Positions 53,880-63,641 are shown, counted from the first letter of the stretch. The stretch is 64,000 nt of DNA from Kitasatospora paranensis (GCF_039544005.1 NZ_BAABKV010000001.1:744001-808000), one strand, 5' to 3'. Notes: generated by a model from the letters alone, not told the origin. Numbers and translations: made by a program.

Positions 53880-55688
53880 TCAGGGGGCGGGAGGGGCGTC
53901 GAAGGGGGCGCTCCAGGTCTGGTTCGGCTGGTGGTCCCCGCAGGCGTACGTGCCGACGGTGGCGGAGGCATCGGTGAGACTGCCGCCGAAGATGTCCATG
54001 CAGCGGCCGTTCGCCTTCAGCTGTCCGGAACGGTTGTACGTCCAGAGCTGGTTGGGGTCGGTGGTGGTGCAACCGGCGAGCTTGAGCCCACTGGTGGAGC
54101 CGACCACGCAGAGGGAGGTGTCCCGCTGCGAGACGATCAGCCCGTTGGCCTGACGCGCCCACTGCTGGTAGGTCAGGCCGTTGCACGCGTAGAGCCCGAC
54201 GGCCGCTCCCGCGACGCCGCCGCCCTTCGCGTCGAGGCAGAACGCGGCGGTCTGGAAGGCGCTCTGCGCCGCCTGGATCTGGCCGGTCGGAGCAGCCGCG
54301 CCGCAGGTGCCGGGGTCGATGGTGTACATCGCGTTGTCGTGGCTGCCGACCGTGACGGTGATGGAGCCCTGGACGGAGCTGGTGGTGTGGTTCCAGAGGT
54401 CCTTGGCGGTGCGGGCGCAGCCGGTGTTCGGGAATCCGATCCGCCCGAGGTCCAGGGTGTAAGCGGTGGCCGTGGCGTTGCGGTTGAGGATGACGACGGC
54501 GCGTGCGCCGCCGGCCAGCGGCTTGACCACGACGTCGACGCCGGAGGTCTCGGTGGCGCTCTGACGGGAGGCGAGGTACCCGCCGGCGGTGGTGTCCTGG
54601 TCGACGGCGATGATGTCGGTGTTCTTCAGGATGTTCAGCTGGGGCGCGTAGGCGACCGGATCGGCGGCCATCTTCCGGACGTCGGTGCTGATCATCAGCG
54701 GGGAGCCCATTGCGGACCAGAGCGCGAACTGGCTGCGCTGTTCGGCCTGGGTGAGCTGGTTGTTGTCGCCGATGAGCAGCATGTCGGCGTCGTTGTGGTT
54801 GCCGGCGCCGTTGTAGCGGGCGAGGGCGACGGTGTCGACGTAGTTCTGGAGTACGCCGCCCTCGTAGTAGTCGCCGCCGTGCGGCCAGTCCCAGGCCGAG
54901 GCCATCGGGGTGGTGTTGTGCCAGACCGCGATGTCGGGGCTGACCCTCCACATCTGGCCCAGCCCGCGGACCCAGTCCATGGTCTGGTACTTGGCGGCGG
55001 ACGCCGGGCCGGCCCCGGCCGGGGCGGACTCGTTGAACAGGATCTTGCGGGAGGTGCCGGCGGTGGCGGTCTTCAGCGCGTTCGCCGTGGTGGTGAACTC
55101 CTGCTGCCGGTCGGCGCCGGTGGTGCCGCAGTTGTCCAGCTTGAGGGAGTCCACCGTCCAGGCCGCCAGCGTGTTCGCGTCGTCCTGTTCGTGGCCCATG
55201 ACGCCGCCCGGTACGCCCTGGCAGGTGTTGACGCCAGAGGTGCTGTAGAGGCCGACCTGCATGCCGAGGGAGTGGACCTGGTTGGCGTACGCGGTGAGGT
55301 CCGCGTCGAAGCCTGGCTGGGTGGAGCCCGAGTTCCAGGTGCTCGCACCGTGCAGGTGGCCGTCGGCCCCGCGCTGCATCCAACAGTCGTCCACGGTCAG
55401 GTTAGTGTAGCCGGCCGCGACCAGTCCGGTGTCCTTCATCGCCTGGGCCTGGTCGAGCATGAACTGCTGGAAGGAGTATCCGGTGCGGGTGCCGTCCAGG
55501 CGGGCCTGCGCGGCGCAGGTGAAGCGCGCCCAGTCGTTGAAGCCCATCATCGGCCGGGTGCCGATCGGGGTACTGGTGTTCGCCGCCACCTCGTCGGCGG
55601 AGGCGGTGGCGGGGACGAACGTGGCGAGGCCCGCCGCCGTCAGCAGTGCCGCGCTGCCGGCGCCGAGCAGGCGCTGATGCCATTTCAT
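53880..55688 (-). CDS. Secreted GH27 alpha-galactosidase with ricin-type CBM13
   Basis: Intact 602-aa enzyme that releases alpha-galactose from galactomannan or melibiose-type sugars. A signal peptide (LLGAGSAALLTAAGLATF) precedes the GH27 barrel, with GFNDWARFTCA, NLTVDDCW, nucleophile Asp in SLKLDNCG, and acid/base Asp in AGNHNDADMLLIG. A Greek-key domain (about 330-440) and a C-terminal ricin-B lectin (CLDAKGGGVAGAAVGLYAC, CVVGS, CMDIFGGSLTDA) follow. ATG 55688 starts MKWHQRLLGAG. Direct repeats TCGAGCA lie about 65 bp upstream. It could alternatively act on beta-arabinopyranosides, as some bacterial GH27 enzymes do. Confidence 0.92.
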   Translation of the reverse strand: MKWHQRLLGAGSAALLTAAGLATFVPATASADEVAANTSTPIGTRPMMGFNDWARFTCAAQARLDGTRTGYSFQQFMLDQAQAMKDTGLVAAGYTNLTVDDCWMQRGADGHLHGASTWNSGSTQPGFDADLTAYANQVHSLGMQVGLYSTSGVNTCQGVPGGVMGHEQDDANTLAAWTVDSLKLDNCGTTGADRQQEFTTTANALKTATAGTSRKILFNESAPAGAGPASAAKYQTMDWVRGLGQMWRVSPDIAVWHNTTPMASAWDWPHGGDYYEGGVLQNYVDTVALARYNGAGNHNDADMLLIGDNNQLTQAEQRSQFALWSAMGSPLMISTDVRKMAADPVAYAPQLNILKNTDIIAVDQDTTAGGYLASRQSATETSGVDVVVKPLAGGARAVVILNRNATATAYTLDLGRIGFPNTGCARTAKDLWNHTTSSVQGSITVTVGSHDNAMYTIDPGTCGAAAPTGQIQAAQSAFQTAAFCLDAKGGGVAGAAVGLYACNGLTYQQWARQANGLIVSQRDTSLCVVGSTSGLKLAGCTTTDPNQLWTYNRSGQLKANGRCMDIFGGSLTDASATVGTYACGDHQPNQTWSAPFDAPPAP

Positions 55689-55752
55689 GAGGGTGCTCCC
55701 ATGCCGTGGAGGGAATGCCATCGTGAGCGTTAGAGCTCGAATACATGCACTA

Positions 55753-55769
55753 TCGAGCAGTTTCGAGCA
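55753..55769. promoter_or_regulatory. Direct repeats TCGAGCA upstream of GH27
   Basis: Two TCGAGCA copies at 10-base spacing (55753-55759 and 55763-55769), one helical turn apart. On the gene strand the segment reads TGCTCGAAACTGCTCGA. It is a plausible activator or repressor site; no regulator is identified. Confidence 0.4.
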
Positions 55770-55983
55770 CACCGTGGCAGTCGGCTGTGAGCCTGTCAAG
55801 AGGATGCGCCGAGCCGGCCCGGACGCCCCCTTCGGTGACCTCGCGCCAACTCCGCTCCCCACCTGCGGATTTCGGCACCTGCCAGGACAGGCGGCCGAGG
55901 ACTCTCCGCAAGGTGTTCGGAGACCCTCTGGACAGCACGACGGGCCACCCTGTGAAGGGCGGCCCGTCGGTGGAGCGGTGGCG

Positions 55984-57893
55984 TCAGCTGGACAGAGCGA
56001 AGGCCAGCAGGGCGGAGGCCGTCATGTCGAGGGCGGGCTCGCTGCTCTGCCATGAGCGGACGTCGTCCACGTACGTGCTTCCGTGTCCGGTGAAGGCCGA
56101 GAAGGCGTCCGTCCCACCGGGCGGGCAGGCCCTCATCCCGTCCAGGTAGTCGCCCAGTCCGCCGGTGAACTGGCCGGACCCGTTGGGCCCGTTGACGATC
56201 GCACCGAGCTGGATGGGACCCCTGCCGTCCAGACTGCCTGCCAGGTTGGGCAGTTGACCGGCGGTGCAATGCGGGAAGGTGGTGCCCTCGCCGACCATCA
56301 TCGAGGTACCCCAGGCGTTGGCGCCCAGGATCCAGTCGGACTGCTGGACGCCGAAGCGGTTGAGCGACGTGTCGCCGGTGAGGTTGCGGTAGAGCCGGGT
56401 GGTGGCGGCCAGGCCGAGCGCGTGCGAGTCGGCGTCGAAGTCGTTGTAGACCGCGCCCATGTGGAACGGATCCTTGTCGGCGCGGGTCTTGGCGCCGGTG
56501 ACCTGGGCCTTGAGGTCGGCCACCAGGGCGTCGTAGCCGATGGCCAGCCCGGCAGGGCTACCGGCGGCCTTGATCGCCCGGGCCAGTTCGGCCTGGGCCA
56601 GTGCGCTGGTGTTGTACATGTTGAGGGTGTCGGTGGTCCCGGTGGCGTCGTACGCCTTGGCCCAGGACGCCGCCTGGCCGAGCCAGCCGGAGGTCCGGGA
56701 ATCGGCCAGCGCCTGCCCCGCAAGGGCGAGTTCGGCGCCGCCGAAGGCCAGGTCGTCCTGCCAGCTGTCCTCGGGGTAGTAGGCGTGGGGGACGGTGGTG
56801 ACCAGGGTGCCGGGACTGGTGTCCGCGAGGGCGTAGATCTGCGCGGCGGTGTCCAGGTACCGCTTGGCCTTGACCGCGTCGGTGGCGGCGGACAGTTGCG
56901 CGCCGAGGGCGAAGTCGGCCGCGATCCGGCCGGCCTGGTTGGGGCTGATCTTCGCGCCGGGCGCAGCCGGAACACCGGGCGGTTCTTCAGGAAGGGGTGG
57001 GCGCTGTCGCCGTCGTCCGCCTCGGGCAGCCGCCAGACGTCGTGGTCGCCCACCACGCTTCCGTTGGAGGTACCCGATCCGAGGCCGACCTGGATGTAGA
57101 GGGTCCTGGTGTTCTCGTCCCACATCTTGTCGAGCCAGTCGAGGCCGTACTGGGCCTCCGCACGCAGGGCCGAGGTCGGCGCGGCACCGCTCTCCCGGGC
57201 GGCGAGCTGGAGAGCGGCGTCGGCATAGGAGGCGGTCTCGGTGAACTTCAGGTAGTCGCCGGCGTCGAACCAGCCGCCTTCGACGTCCACCGTGCCGCCG
57301 ATCCTGGTCGGAGCGGCCTTGATCGTATCCCCGTCCGAGGAGGTGAAGGTGGGCCAGTTGTAGACCGTGGCGGAGGCATCGTCGAGGTGGGCCGGCTTGC
57401 GGTTCAGCAGGCCGGGCACGGTGCCGCGCCCGTCGCGCTGGGACTGGAAGAACGTGGTGGCGTCGGCGGTCAGGCCGCCGAAGACGGTGGAGGACGCGCC
57501 GATGGTGAAGGTCGGCGAGGTTCCGGCGGCGGCACCGCCGACCTCGATCCGGTAGGTCCCGGCGGCCTTCACCCCGGTGAAGTCGATCAGGTAGACCGCC
57601 GGATAGGCGGTGTTCCAGCTGCCGAGGCTGGCGCCGGTCGTACCGGAGGCGACGGTCGCCCCGGTACCGTCGACCAGTTTCCAACCGGCGCCGGTCACCG
57701 CGGACTTGGCGAGCAGGAAGGCCTCCTTCGCGCCGCTGTCGGCATAGCCCACCTGGTTCACCCGGACCAGTCCGGTGGTCGCAGCCTGCGCCGAACCGGC
57801 CCAGGAGGCCTGTGCGAGGACGGCGCCGAGGACGAGGGAGGCCGCCAGGGCTGCCCTGACCCCTCGGAGGCTTCGGGTCTGAGGGATCGTCAT
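55984..57893 (-). CDS. Secreted GH9 endoglucanase with CelD_N Ig-like domain, frameshifted
   Basis: Cellulase of 636 aa after repair. A signal peptide (ALAASLVLGAVLAQASWAG) precedes an N-terminal Ig-like CelD_N domain (LVRVNQVGYADSGAKEAFLL, about 45-130). The GH9 alpha/alpha barrel shows GGWFDAGDYLKFTETASYAD with the catalytic Asp pair, PEDSWQDDLAFGGAELALAG, and the acid Glu in WQSSEPALDMTASALLAF near the end. One base is missing at 56969-56970; repair gives RPVFPAAPGAKISPNQAGRI. ATG 57893 follows AGGAG. A TTAGGAA-type palindrome lies 125 bp upstream, shared with the permease gene. Confidence 0.9.
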
Positions 57894-57907
57894 GCTGCCG
57901 TCTCCTG

Positions 57908-57994
57908 TGGGGAAGGGAAGCGGGAAGGGGAAGTCGGGAAGTCGGGAAGGCCGGGAAGGGCGGGAAGGGCGGGAAGGCCGGGGAAGGGAGGCGA
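57908..57994 (-). repeat. GGGAAG-rich imperfect tandem tract in the GH9 leader
   Basis: About eleven GGGAAG-type units, interrupted by C, GC or GTC, fill the space between the GH9 ribosome binding site and its operator. The mRNA of the leftward gene would read CTTCCC repeats. Slippage-prone low-complexity sequence is likely. Confidence 0.7.
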
Positions 57995-58017
57995 GGTCGC
58001 ACACTGAGGCCACACTG

Positions 58018-58034
58018 TTAGGAATGTTTCCTAA
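58018..58034. promoter_or_regulatory. Palindromic operator TTAGGAATGTTTCCTAA
   Basis: Perfect 7-bp arms around TGT, in the divergent region between GH9 and the permease. From memory it resembles sites bound by ROK-family regulators such as CsnR at Streptomyces chitosanase genes. A ROK gene lies 1.7 kb away at 59775-61016. Confidence 0.65.
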
Positions 58035-58087
58035 TACTCGTGAAGGTAGTGCGGCCCATCCCGCCGGTCAAGGGGCCGCGTCAGGCC

Positions 58088-58116
58088 TTGACGCATCAAG
58101 TAAGGAAACTTAACTT
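58088..58116 (+). promoter_or_regulatory. Promoter of the amino-acid permease gene
   Basis: TTGACG (58088-58093), a 17-base spacer and TAACTT (58111-58116). The spacer and -10 box carry TAAGGAAACTTAACTT, a degenerate relative of the 58018 palindrome. Confidence 0.55.
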
Positions 58117-58162
58117 ATGGACCCTCCCTTCCTCCGCAACCCCTCACCCCCACGGAGTTCCC

Positions 58163-59573
58163 ATGTCCGGGACGCTCAGCAGGCGAATCGGCCTCTTCCA
58201 GGCCACCGCCATCAACATGAGCCAGATGTGCGGCATCGGACCGTTCGTCACCATCCCCCTGATGGTCGCCGCCTTCGGCGGCCCGCAGGCCGTCATCGGC
58301 TGGATCGCCGGCGCCGTCCTCGCCCTCGTCGACGGCCTGGTCTGGGCCGAACTCGGCGCCTCCCTCCCCGGCTCCGGCGGCTCCTATGTGTACCTCCGCG
58401 AGGCCTTCCAGTACCGGACCGGACGGCTGATGCCGTTCCTCTTCGTCTGGACGGCCATGCTCTTCATCCCCCTGATCATGTCCACGGGTGTGGTCGGCTT
58501 CGTCCAGTACCTCGGCTACCTCTGGCCGTCCATGGGCAGGGGGAGGGTGATCTGGTGGGCCTGGTTGTGGTGGCCGCAGCGGTGGTGCTGCTCTGGCGCA
58601 AGGTCGAGAACATCGCCCGGCTCACCATCCTGATGTGGGGCGTGATGGTGCTCGCGGTCGGCGCGGTGATCACCGCCGCGTTCAGCGACTTCTCCCCGCC
58701 CGGGCCTTCACCTGGCCCGCCCACGCCGTCGACGTGACCCACGGCCGGTTCTGGCTCGGCTTCGCGGCCGGCCTCACCATCGGGATCTACGACTACCTCG
58801 GCTACAACACCGCCGCCTACCTCGGCGCCGAGGTCCGCGACCCCGGCCGGGTGCTGCCCCGCGCGATCATCTACTCCATCACCGGCATCATGGGCATCTA
58901 CCTGCTGCTCCAGGTCGGCGTGCTCGGCGTGATCGACTGGCACGAGATGCTGGACCCGAACTCGGTCGCCGCCGGCTCGGTCGCCTCGGCCGTCCTCGAA
59001 CGCGTCTGGGGCACCACGGCAGCCGACGTGGTGACCGTGCTGATCCTGGTCACCGCCTTCGCCTCCGTCCTGACCGGCCTGCTCGGCGGCTCCCGGGTCC
59101 CCTTCGACGCGGCCCGCGACCGGGTCTTCTTCCGCTCCTTCGGCCGACTGCACCCGCGGCACGGCTTCCCGGTGCTCGGCCTGGTCGCGATGGGAGTGAT
59201 GACCGCGGCCGGCTTCCTGATCGGCCGGCACACCAACCTCGCCACCCTGATCGGGCTGCTCACCACGGTCATGGTGATCGTCCAGGCGTTCGCCCAGATC
59301 CTGGCCGTCACGGTGCTGCGCCGCCGCCAGCCCGGCCTCCCGCGCCCGTACCGGATGTGGCTGTACCCCGCGCCGAGCGTGGTGGCCGCGATCGGCTGGC
59401 TGGTGATCTACGGATACGCCGACCGCAACGCCCCCGGCCTGCACCCGATCGAATGGTCACTGGCCTGGGTGGCGGTCGGTGGTCTCGCCTTCCTCCTCTG
59501 GTCCAGGATCGAGAAGGTCTGGCCGTTCGCCCCCACCGAGATCCAGGAGGAGTACCTTCCGGCCAAGGTCTGA
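58163..59573 (+). CDS. APC-superfamily amino-acid permease, two frameshifts
   Basis: Twelve-helix amino-acid/polyamine/organocation transporter of 470 aa after repair. Helix 1 has the APC unwound motif MSQMCGIGPFVTIPLM. Later parts are GSGGSYVYLREAFQYRTGRL, IGIYDYLGYNTAAYLGAEVR and the cytoplasmic end RRRQPGLPRPYRMWLYP. One C is missing at 58537 (repair gives PSMGQGEGDLVGLVVVAAAV) and one in 58699-58701 (repair gives FSPPRAFTWPAHAVDVTH). ATG 58163 follows GGAG. It is divergent from the cellulase gene, an unusual pairing for an amino-acid carrier. Confidence 0.88.
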
Positions 59574-59774
59574 CCGGCTGGGGTCTGGTCCGGCTCGGTC
59601 CGGCCCGGCGCCGTCGGGCCTTGGTCTCGTCGGTCGATCGATCAAGGCCTGCCAGGCACGGTTCGGCAGGCCGAGGGCCGGTCACGGGGCCGGCCGCGGG
59701 GCTGCGAGCCTGTGGCCGGCCCGGCTGCCCGGCCGACCCGGCTGCCCGGCCGGCCCGGGCTGCTTGGCTGCCTG

Positions 59775-61016
59775 TCAGTCCAGAGCCGCCGTGCGCCGTT
59801 CGAAGACCTCGGCGCGGGCGATGCCCACGGCGGTGGCCAGGGCGCCCTGCAGCACGGCCTCGTCGCCGAGCAGGCTTGCGGCCAGCCGGGGCCTCAACGG
59901 GGTGAGCCGGTGCAAGGCCTTCTCCACCGGTTCGAGCAGCAGGTCGGCACCGTGACCCAGGCCGCCGCCGAGCACCACCAAGTCCGGGTCGAGGACGGCG
60001 GACACGACCGCGAGGGCATAGGCGAGCTGCTCGGCCTCGCGACGGACGGCTTCGCCAGCCCGGGCATCGCCCGTCCGGGCCGCGGCGAAAACTTCCTTGG
60101 CCGTCAGCGGGCCGGGCATCCCGAGCTCCCGGGCGGTCCGGACCACGGACTCGGCAGCCGCCGACTCCTCCAGAGTGCCTCGACCTGGATGCGGCAGGAG
60201 ACCGATCTCGCCGGCCGCTCCGTGCGCGCCGCGCTGGAGCTCTCCGTCGGCCACCACCCCCATCCCCAGGCCGGTACCGACCAGCAGATAGACGAAGAGC
60301 CGGCTTCCCGCCCCCGCACCGCGGGCGTACTCGCCCAACGCGGCGAGGTTGGCGTCGTTGTGCACGCTGATCCGCGTCTCCAGCCCGGCCTCGATCCGCT
60401 CGAACAGACCGCGGCGTCCCCAGCCCGGCAGGTTGGGGGCCAACTGGACGCGCTGCTCGCGCTCGTCCCAGACGCCCGGGCTGCCGATCGCGGCGTGCAC
60501 CACATCGGCGGGAAGCAGACCGGCCTCGGCGGTGGCCGCGCGGGCGGCCTCGACCACGGCGTCGGCGACGGCGTTGGCGGTACGGCCTCGGTTCGGAACG
60601 TCTTGCCGGCCGACGATCCGTCCGGCCAGATCGGTGAGCGCGACCCGGAGCCGGGCCCGGCCGACGTCTATGCCGAGAACGTATCCAGCTGCCGGGTCCG
60701 GTTCGTACAGCACTGCCACTCGGCCGCGCTCGGGCGCCAGCAGACCGGCCTCCCGCGCCAGGCCGGCCTGTTCCAGATTGGCGAGGGCGGACGAGACGGT
60801 CGGCTTGGAGAGGCCGGTGTCGCGGGCGAGCTGGGCCCGGGAGGAGGGGCCGCCGGTCCGCAGCAGTTCCAGGAGCAGCCATTCGTTGTTGCTGCGCAGG
60901 CGCTGCCTGCTCCACGGCTGAGCCGTCTGGGCCTGCTGGGCTTTCTGGGGCTGCTGCGCGGTGCGGGGCTGCTGCGCCGGGCCCGGGCCGTCGGTCGGCA
61001 CGGGGCGGGAGCTCAT
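59775..61016 (-). CDS. ROK-family transcriptional regulator
   Basis: Intact 413-aa NagC/XylR-type regulator. After a Gln/Pro-rich lead (PAQQPRTAQQPQKAQQAQTA), the winged helix is NNEWLLLELLRTGGPSSRAQ, LARDTGLSKPTVSSALANLE. The ROK domain has the phosphate-loop-like YVLGIDVGRARLRVALTDL, a VHNDANLAALGEYARG segment and LLVGTGLGMGVVADGEL. The usual ROK zinc cluster CxCGxxGCxE is replaced around LLPHPGRGTLEESAAAES, so it lacks that zinc site. It likely responds to a sugar and is the best local candidate for the TTAGGAA operator at 58018. Confidence 0.92.
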   Translation of the reverse strand: MSSRPVPTDGPGPAQQPRTAQQPQKAQQAQTAQPWSRQRLRSNNEWLLLELLRTGGPSSRAQLARDTGLSKPTVSSALANLEQAGLAREAGLLAPERGRVAVLYEPDPAAGYVLGIDVGRARLRVALTDLAGRIVGRQDVPNRGRTANAVADAVVEAARAATAEAGLLPADVVHAAIGSPGVWDEREQRVQLAPNLPGWGRRGLFERIEAGLETRISVHNDANLAALGEYARGAGAGSRLFVYLLVGTGLGMGVVADGELQRGAHGAAGEIGLLPHPGRGTLEESAAAESVVRTARELGMPGPLTAKEVFAAARTGDARAGEAVRREAEQLAYALAVVSAVLDPDLVVLGGGLGHGADLLLEPVEKALHRLTPLRPRLAASLLGDEAVLQGALATAVGIARAEVFERRTAALD

Positions 61017-61529
61017 CGGTTCCTCCGGGCGGGTCGGGGTGGTCGTCGTCCGGCGGCAACTCTATGCAACGCGGGTCCACGGCGCCGTCAGGCGTCGCTG
61101 CCCCGTCTTCAGGGCCGCTCAGACCTGTTCGGGTCCTGCCCAAGGATGGTTCGAGCCCTGCTGAAGGACGCCCTGCCTACTCGGTTGAGTTCGCCGAGCG
61201 AGGAGGCTGGACCGCGTCCGCGGCGGACGGCGGCTTCTGCCCGCCCCGTCGTCGTCCAGCTCAGGAGCGGTTGCAAGGCTGCGATGTCCGAATCCTCGTG
61301 GAACACCACATCGAGGGCCGCGTCCACCGCCGGGACCGGTGCGATGCAAGCGCCCTGAGGACCGCCTTCTGCAAAGGTTCGGACCGGCCTCGGGCAGCGG
61401 CCACCGCGCAGGCCCGGTCGTCGGGACACACCCGGCAACGCCCCTGCGGCTGCACTGACCAGTTGGCCCCTCCGCCCGGACCGCGGACTGGTGCGCGATA
61501 GGTCCGACCTTTGCGCGGCCGTCCGCGGA
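61017..61529. other. 513-bp region without a confident gene
   Basis: It lies between the ROK and response-regulator genes. A leftward frame contains CRVCPDDRACAVAAARG, which vaguely recalls the cysteine region of a WhiB-like protein, but the rest does not fit. No start, RBS or full motif set is seen. The right part downstream of 61500 may hold a terminator for the leftward response regulator. Base composition is slightly lower in GC than the flanks. Confidence 0.4.
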
Positions 61530-62210
61530 CTACGACGGCACATCGCGCCCTCCGACGCTGACAAGTCCGGTCTCGTAGGCCGCAATCACCGCCTGGGCAC
61601 GGTCGCGGAGACCGAGCTTCGCGAGGATGCGGGCGACGTGGGTCTTGACGGTCGCCTCGGACAGGTGGAGGCGCCCGGCAAGCTCGGCGTTGCTCAGCCC
61701 GCGGGCGAGCAGGCTCATGACCTCGAGCTCACGCGGAGTCAGCGCTGCAAGATCGCGGTGTGCCGTCGATGCGCCGGCATCGGGTCGGGCGAACCGCTCG
61801 ACCAAGCGGCGGGTGATGGCCGGGGCCAGAAGGGCGTCACCGGCCCGGACCATCCGGACGGCGGCGGTGAGGTGCTCGGGGCTGACGTCCTTGAGCAGGA
61901 AGCCGCTCGCTCCGGCGGCCAGCGCCGCGTAGACGTAACGATCGAGGTCGAAGGTGGTCAGGATGATCACGCGGGGACAGTCCGCCTCGCCGGTGATGAT
62001 GCGTCTGGTGGCCTCAAGGCCGTCCATCTCCGGCATCCGGACATCCATCAGGACCACGTCCGGTCGGGTGCGGCGGACGGCGTGAACGGCCGCGGCGCCG
62101 TCCTCCGCCTCGGCCACCACCTCGATGTCCTCGGACTCCAGGATCATCCGGAAGCCGGCGCGTACCAGCGCCTGATCGTCGGCGACCACGACCCGCAGCG
62201 CCCCGGTCAT
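61530..62210 (-). CDS. NarL/LuxR-family response regulator
   Basis: Intact 226-aa regulator. The receiver has VVVADDQALVRAGF, phospho-acceptor Asp56 in DVVLMDVRMPEMDG, Thr in VIILTTFDLD and Lys in GFLLKDVSPEHL. The DNA-binding domain is LTPRELEVMSLLARGLSNAE and SEATVKTHVARILAKLGLRD. It starts at ATG 62210, overlapping the kinase stop by ATGA, so the pair is translationally coupled. The divergent ABC transporter at 63642 is its probable target, by analogy with similar actinomycete modules. Confidence 0.95.
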   Translation of the reverse strand: MTGALRVVVADDQALVRAGFRMILESEDIEVVAEAEDGAAAVHAVRRTRPDVVLMDVRMPEMDGLEATRRIITGEADCPRVIILTTFDLDRYVYAALAAGASGFLLKDVSPEHLTAAVRMVRAGDALLAPAITRRLVERFARPDAGASTAHRDLAALTPRELEVMSLLARGLSNAELAGRLHLSEATVKTHVARILAKLGLRDRAQAVIAAYETGLVSVGGRDVPS

Positions 62211-63439
62211 GACGCGTCCAGGGGGATCAACGCCTTGACGCGGTATCCGCCGCGCAGGCGCGGGCCCGACTCGAGCGTCCCACCGTGGACGGCGAGGCGC
62301 TCGCGCAGACCGATCAGTCCGTGGCCACCGCCGGTGGAAGCAGAGTCGCTCGGACGGCCGCCGCTATCGGTCACCTCCACGCATACGTGGTCGGCGGCGT
62401 ACGCGAGGATGACGTCCGCTCGTGCCCCGCTCGCGTGCTTGACGGTGTTCGTCAGTGCCTCCTGCACCACCCGGTAGGCGGCGAGTTCGACACCCGGCGG
62501 CACCGGCCGGGCCTCCCCGGAGACCGTCAGTTCGACCGGCATCCCGGACTGCCGCACCCCTCCGAGCAGGGCCTCCAATCGGCCGAGGCCCGGTTGGGGG
62601 GCGAGCTCCGCCATGGCCGCCGATTCGAGATCGTCCGCATCGATCGTGAGCAGACCCATGACCTGGCGCAGCTCGGTCATCGCGGCGCGGCCGCCGGCCT
62701 CGACCGCGAGCAGCGCCTCGCGGGCCCGTTCGGGGTCGGCGTTCATGATCTTGCGGGCGGCGCCCGCCTGGATGACCATCACACTGACACTGTGGGTCAC
62801 GATGTCGTGCAACTCCCGCGCGATGCGGGCACGTTCGTGTTCGACGGCACGGTCCAGTGCCTCGACCTGCTCGCGTTCGAGGGCGGACATCCTGGCGCGT
62901 CCCTCCTCGACCCGGCGCCCCCACATCCTGATCTCCCACGCCGCGGCGAGCACGGGGACCAGGGCCAGCAGCGCGACGATGCCGTTCGGGAAATGGGGCA
63001 GTTTCGCGTCCGTGAACAGCACCACCAGTACGGCAGCCGCCACCGGCATGCTCGCCAGGGTCGGCACACGGTGCGGACCGTAGGCGGCCGCGCTGTAGGT
63101 GGCGACGATGCAGACGACGCCGGCCCAGAAGGCGACGTCGACCGAGACGTGTCTGGTGAACGGGGTGGCGGCGAGCACCACCCACAGGACCGCAAGCGGC
63201 CACCGCCGACGGAATGCCAGCGGCACCGAGCAGAACGGCAACAGCAGTGCCGGGCCGGCCCAGTCGACGGGGAGGGGAGCCCCGGCGGTCGCGGCGTAGC
63301 GGAGGCTGACGAGCGTCAGGAACAGCGCCAGCACCGCGTCGAACACGCGGCTGCCGCGGGCGGGTCGCGCCGGGCGCCCCGCTCGGTGTGCCACCCCGGC
63401 GGCCAGGTCTCGCAGTCGTTCTGCGGTCGGTACCTTCAT
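62207..63439 (-). CDS. NarL-type sensor histidine kinase
   Basis: Intact 410-aa kinase. The sensor part has five or six membrane helices (VFDAVLALFLTLVSLRYAAT through VALLALVPVLAAAWEI) and almost no extracytoplasmic domain, as in intramembrane-sensing kinases. HisKA_3 is IARELHDIVTHSVSVMVIQA with the phosphorylated His. HATPase_c shows EALTNTVKHASGA, VEVTDSGGRP and GGGHGLIGLRERLAVHGGTL. ATG 63439. The gene is divergent from an ABC transporter and coupled to the response regulator, the layout of envelope-stress or antimicrobial-peptide-sensing modules. Confidence 0.94.
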   Translation of the reverse strand: MKVPTAERLRDLAAGVAHRAGRPARPARGSRVFDAVLALFLTLVSLRYAATAGAPLPVDWAGPALLLPFCSVPLAFRRRWPLAVLWVVLAATPFTRHVSVDVAFWAGVVCIVATYSAAAYGPHRVPTLASMPVAAAVLVVLFTDAKLPHFPNGIVALLALVPVLAAAWEIRMWGRRVEEGRARMSALEREQVEALDRAVEHERARIARELHDIVTHSVSVMVIQAGAARKIMNADPERAREALLAVEAGGRAAMTELRQVMGLLTIDADDLESAAMAELAPQPGLGRLEALLGGVRQSGMPVELTVSGEARPVPPGVELAAYRVVQEALTNTVKHASGARADVILAYAADHVCVEVTDSGGRPSDSASTGGGHGLIGLRERLAVHGGTLESGPRLRGGYRVKALIPLDAS

Positions 63440-63641
63440 CACGGAACGATTGTGACCGACGGTCGATCGCCGGCACATCCTCCTTGGCGGTCGGATCAGG
63501 TACATCGCTCGCCTACATCGCAAGGATGACATCGGGGGACCTCATCCCCTCGCGGTACCCGACATGACTCCTGCGGGCGACGTGCAGGTGCGGCCCGCTT
63601 CCCTAGCGTCGTCTCCGTCAGACGGACAAACGAGGGAGACG

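Noticed and set aside
51558..55733. A rightward open frame of over 1300 codons
   Set aside because: It lies antisense to the intact phospholipase C and GH27 genes. Its translation is Gly/Val/Arg-rich with no motifs. High-GC genes often leave such long open frames on the opposite strand.
61261..61455. WhiB-like regulator gene
   Set aside because: There is one cysteine-rich patch only, without the four-cysteine set, the GVWGG-type turn, or a plausible start.
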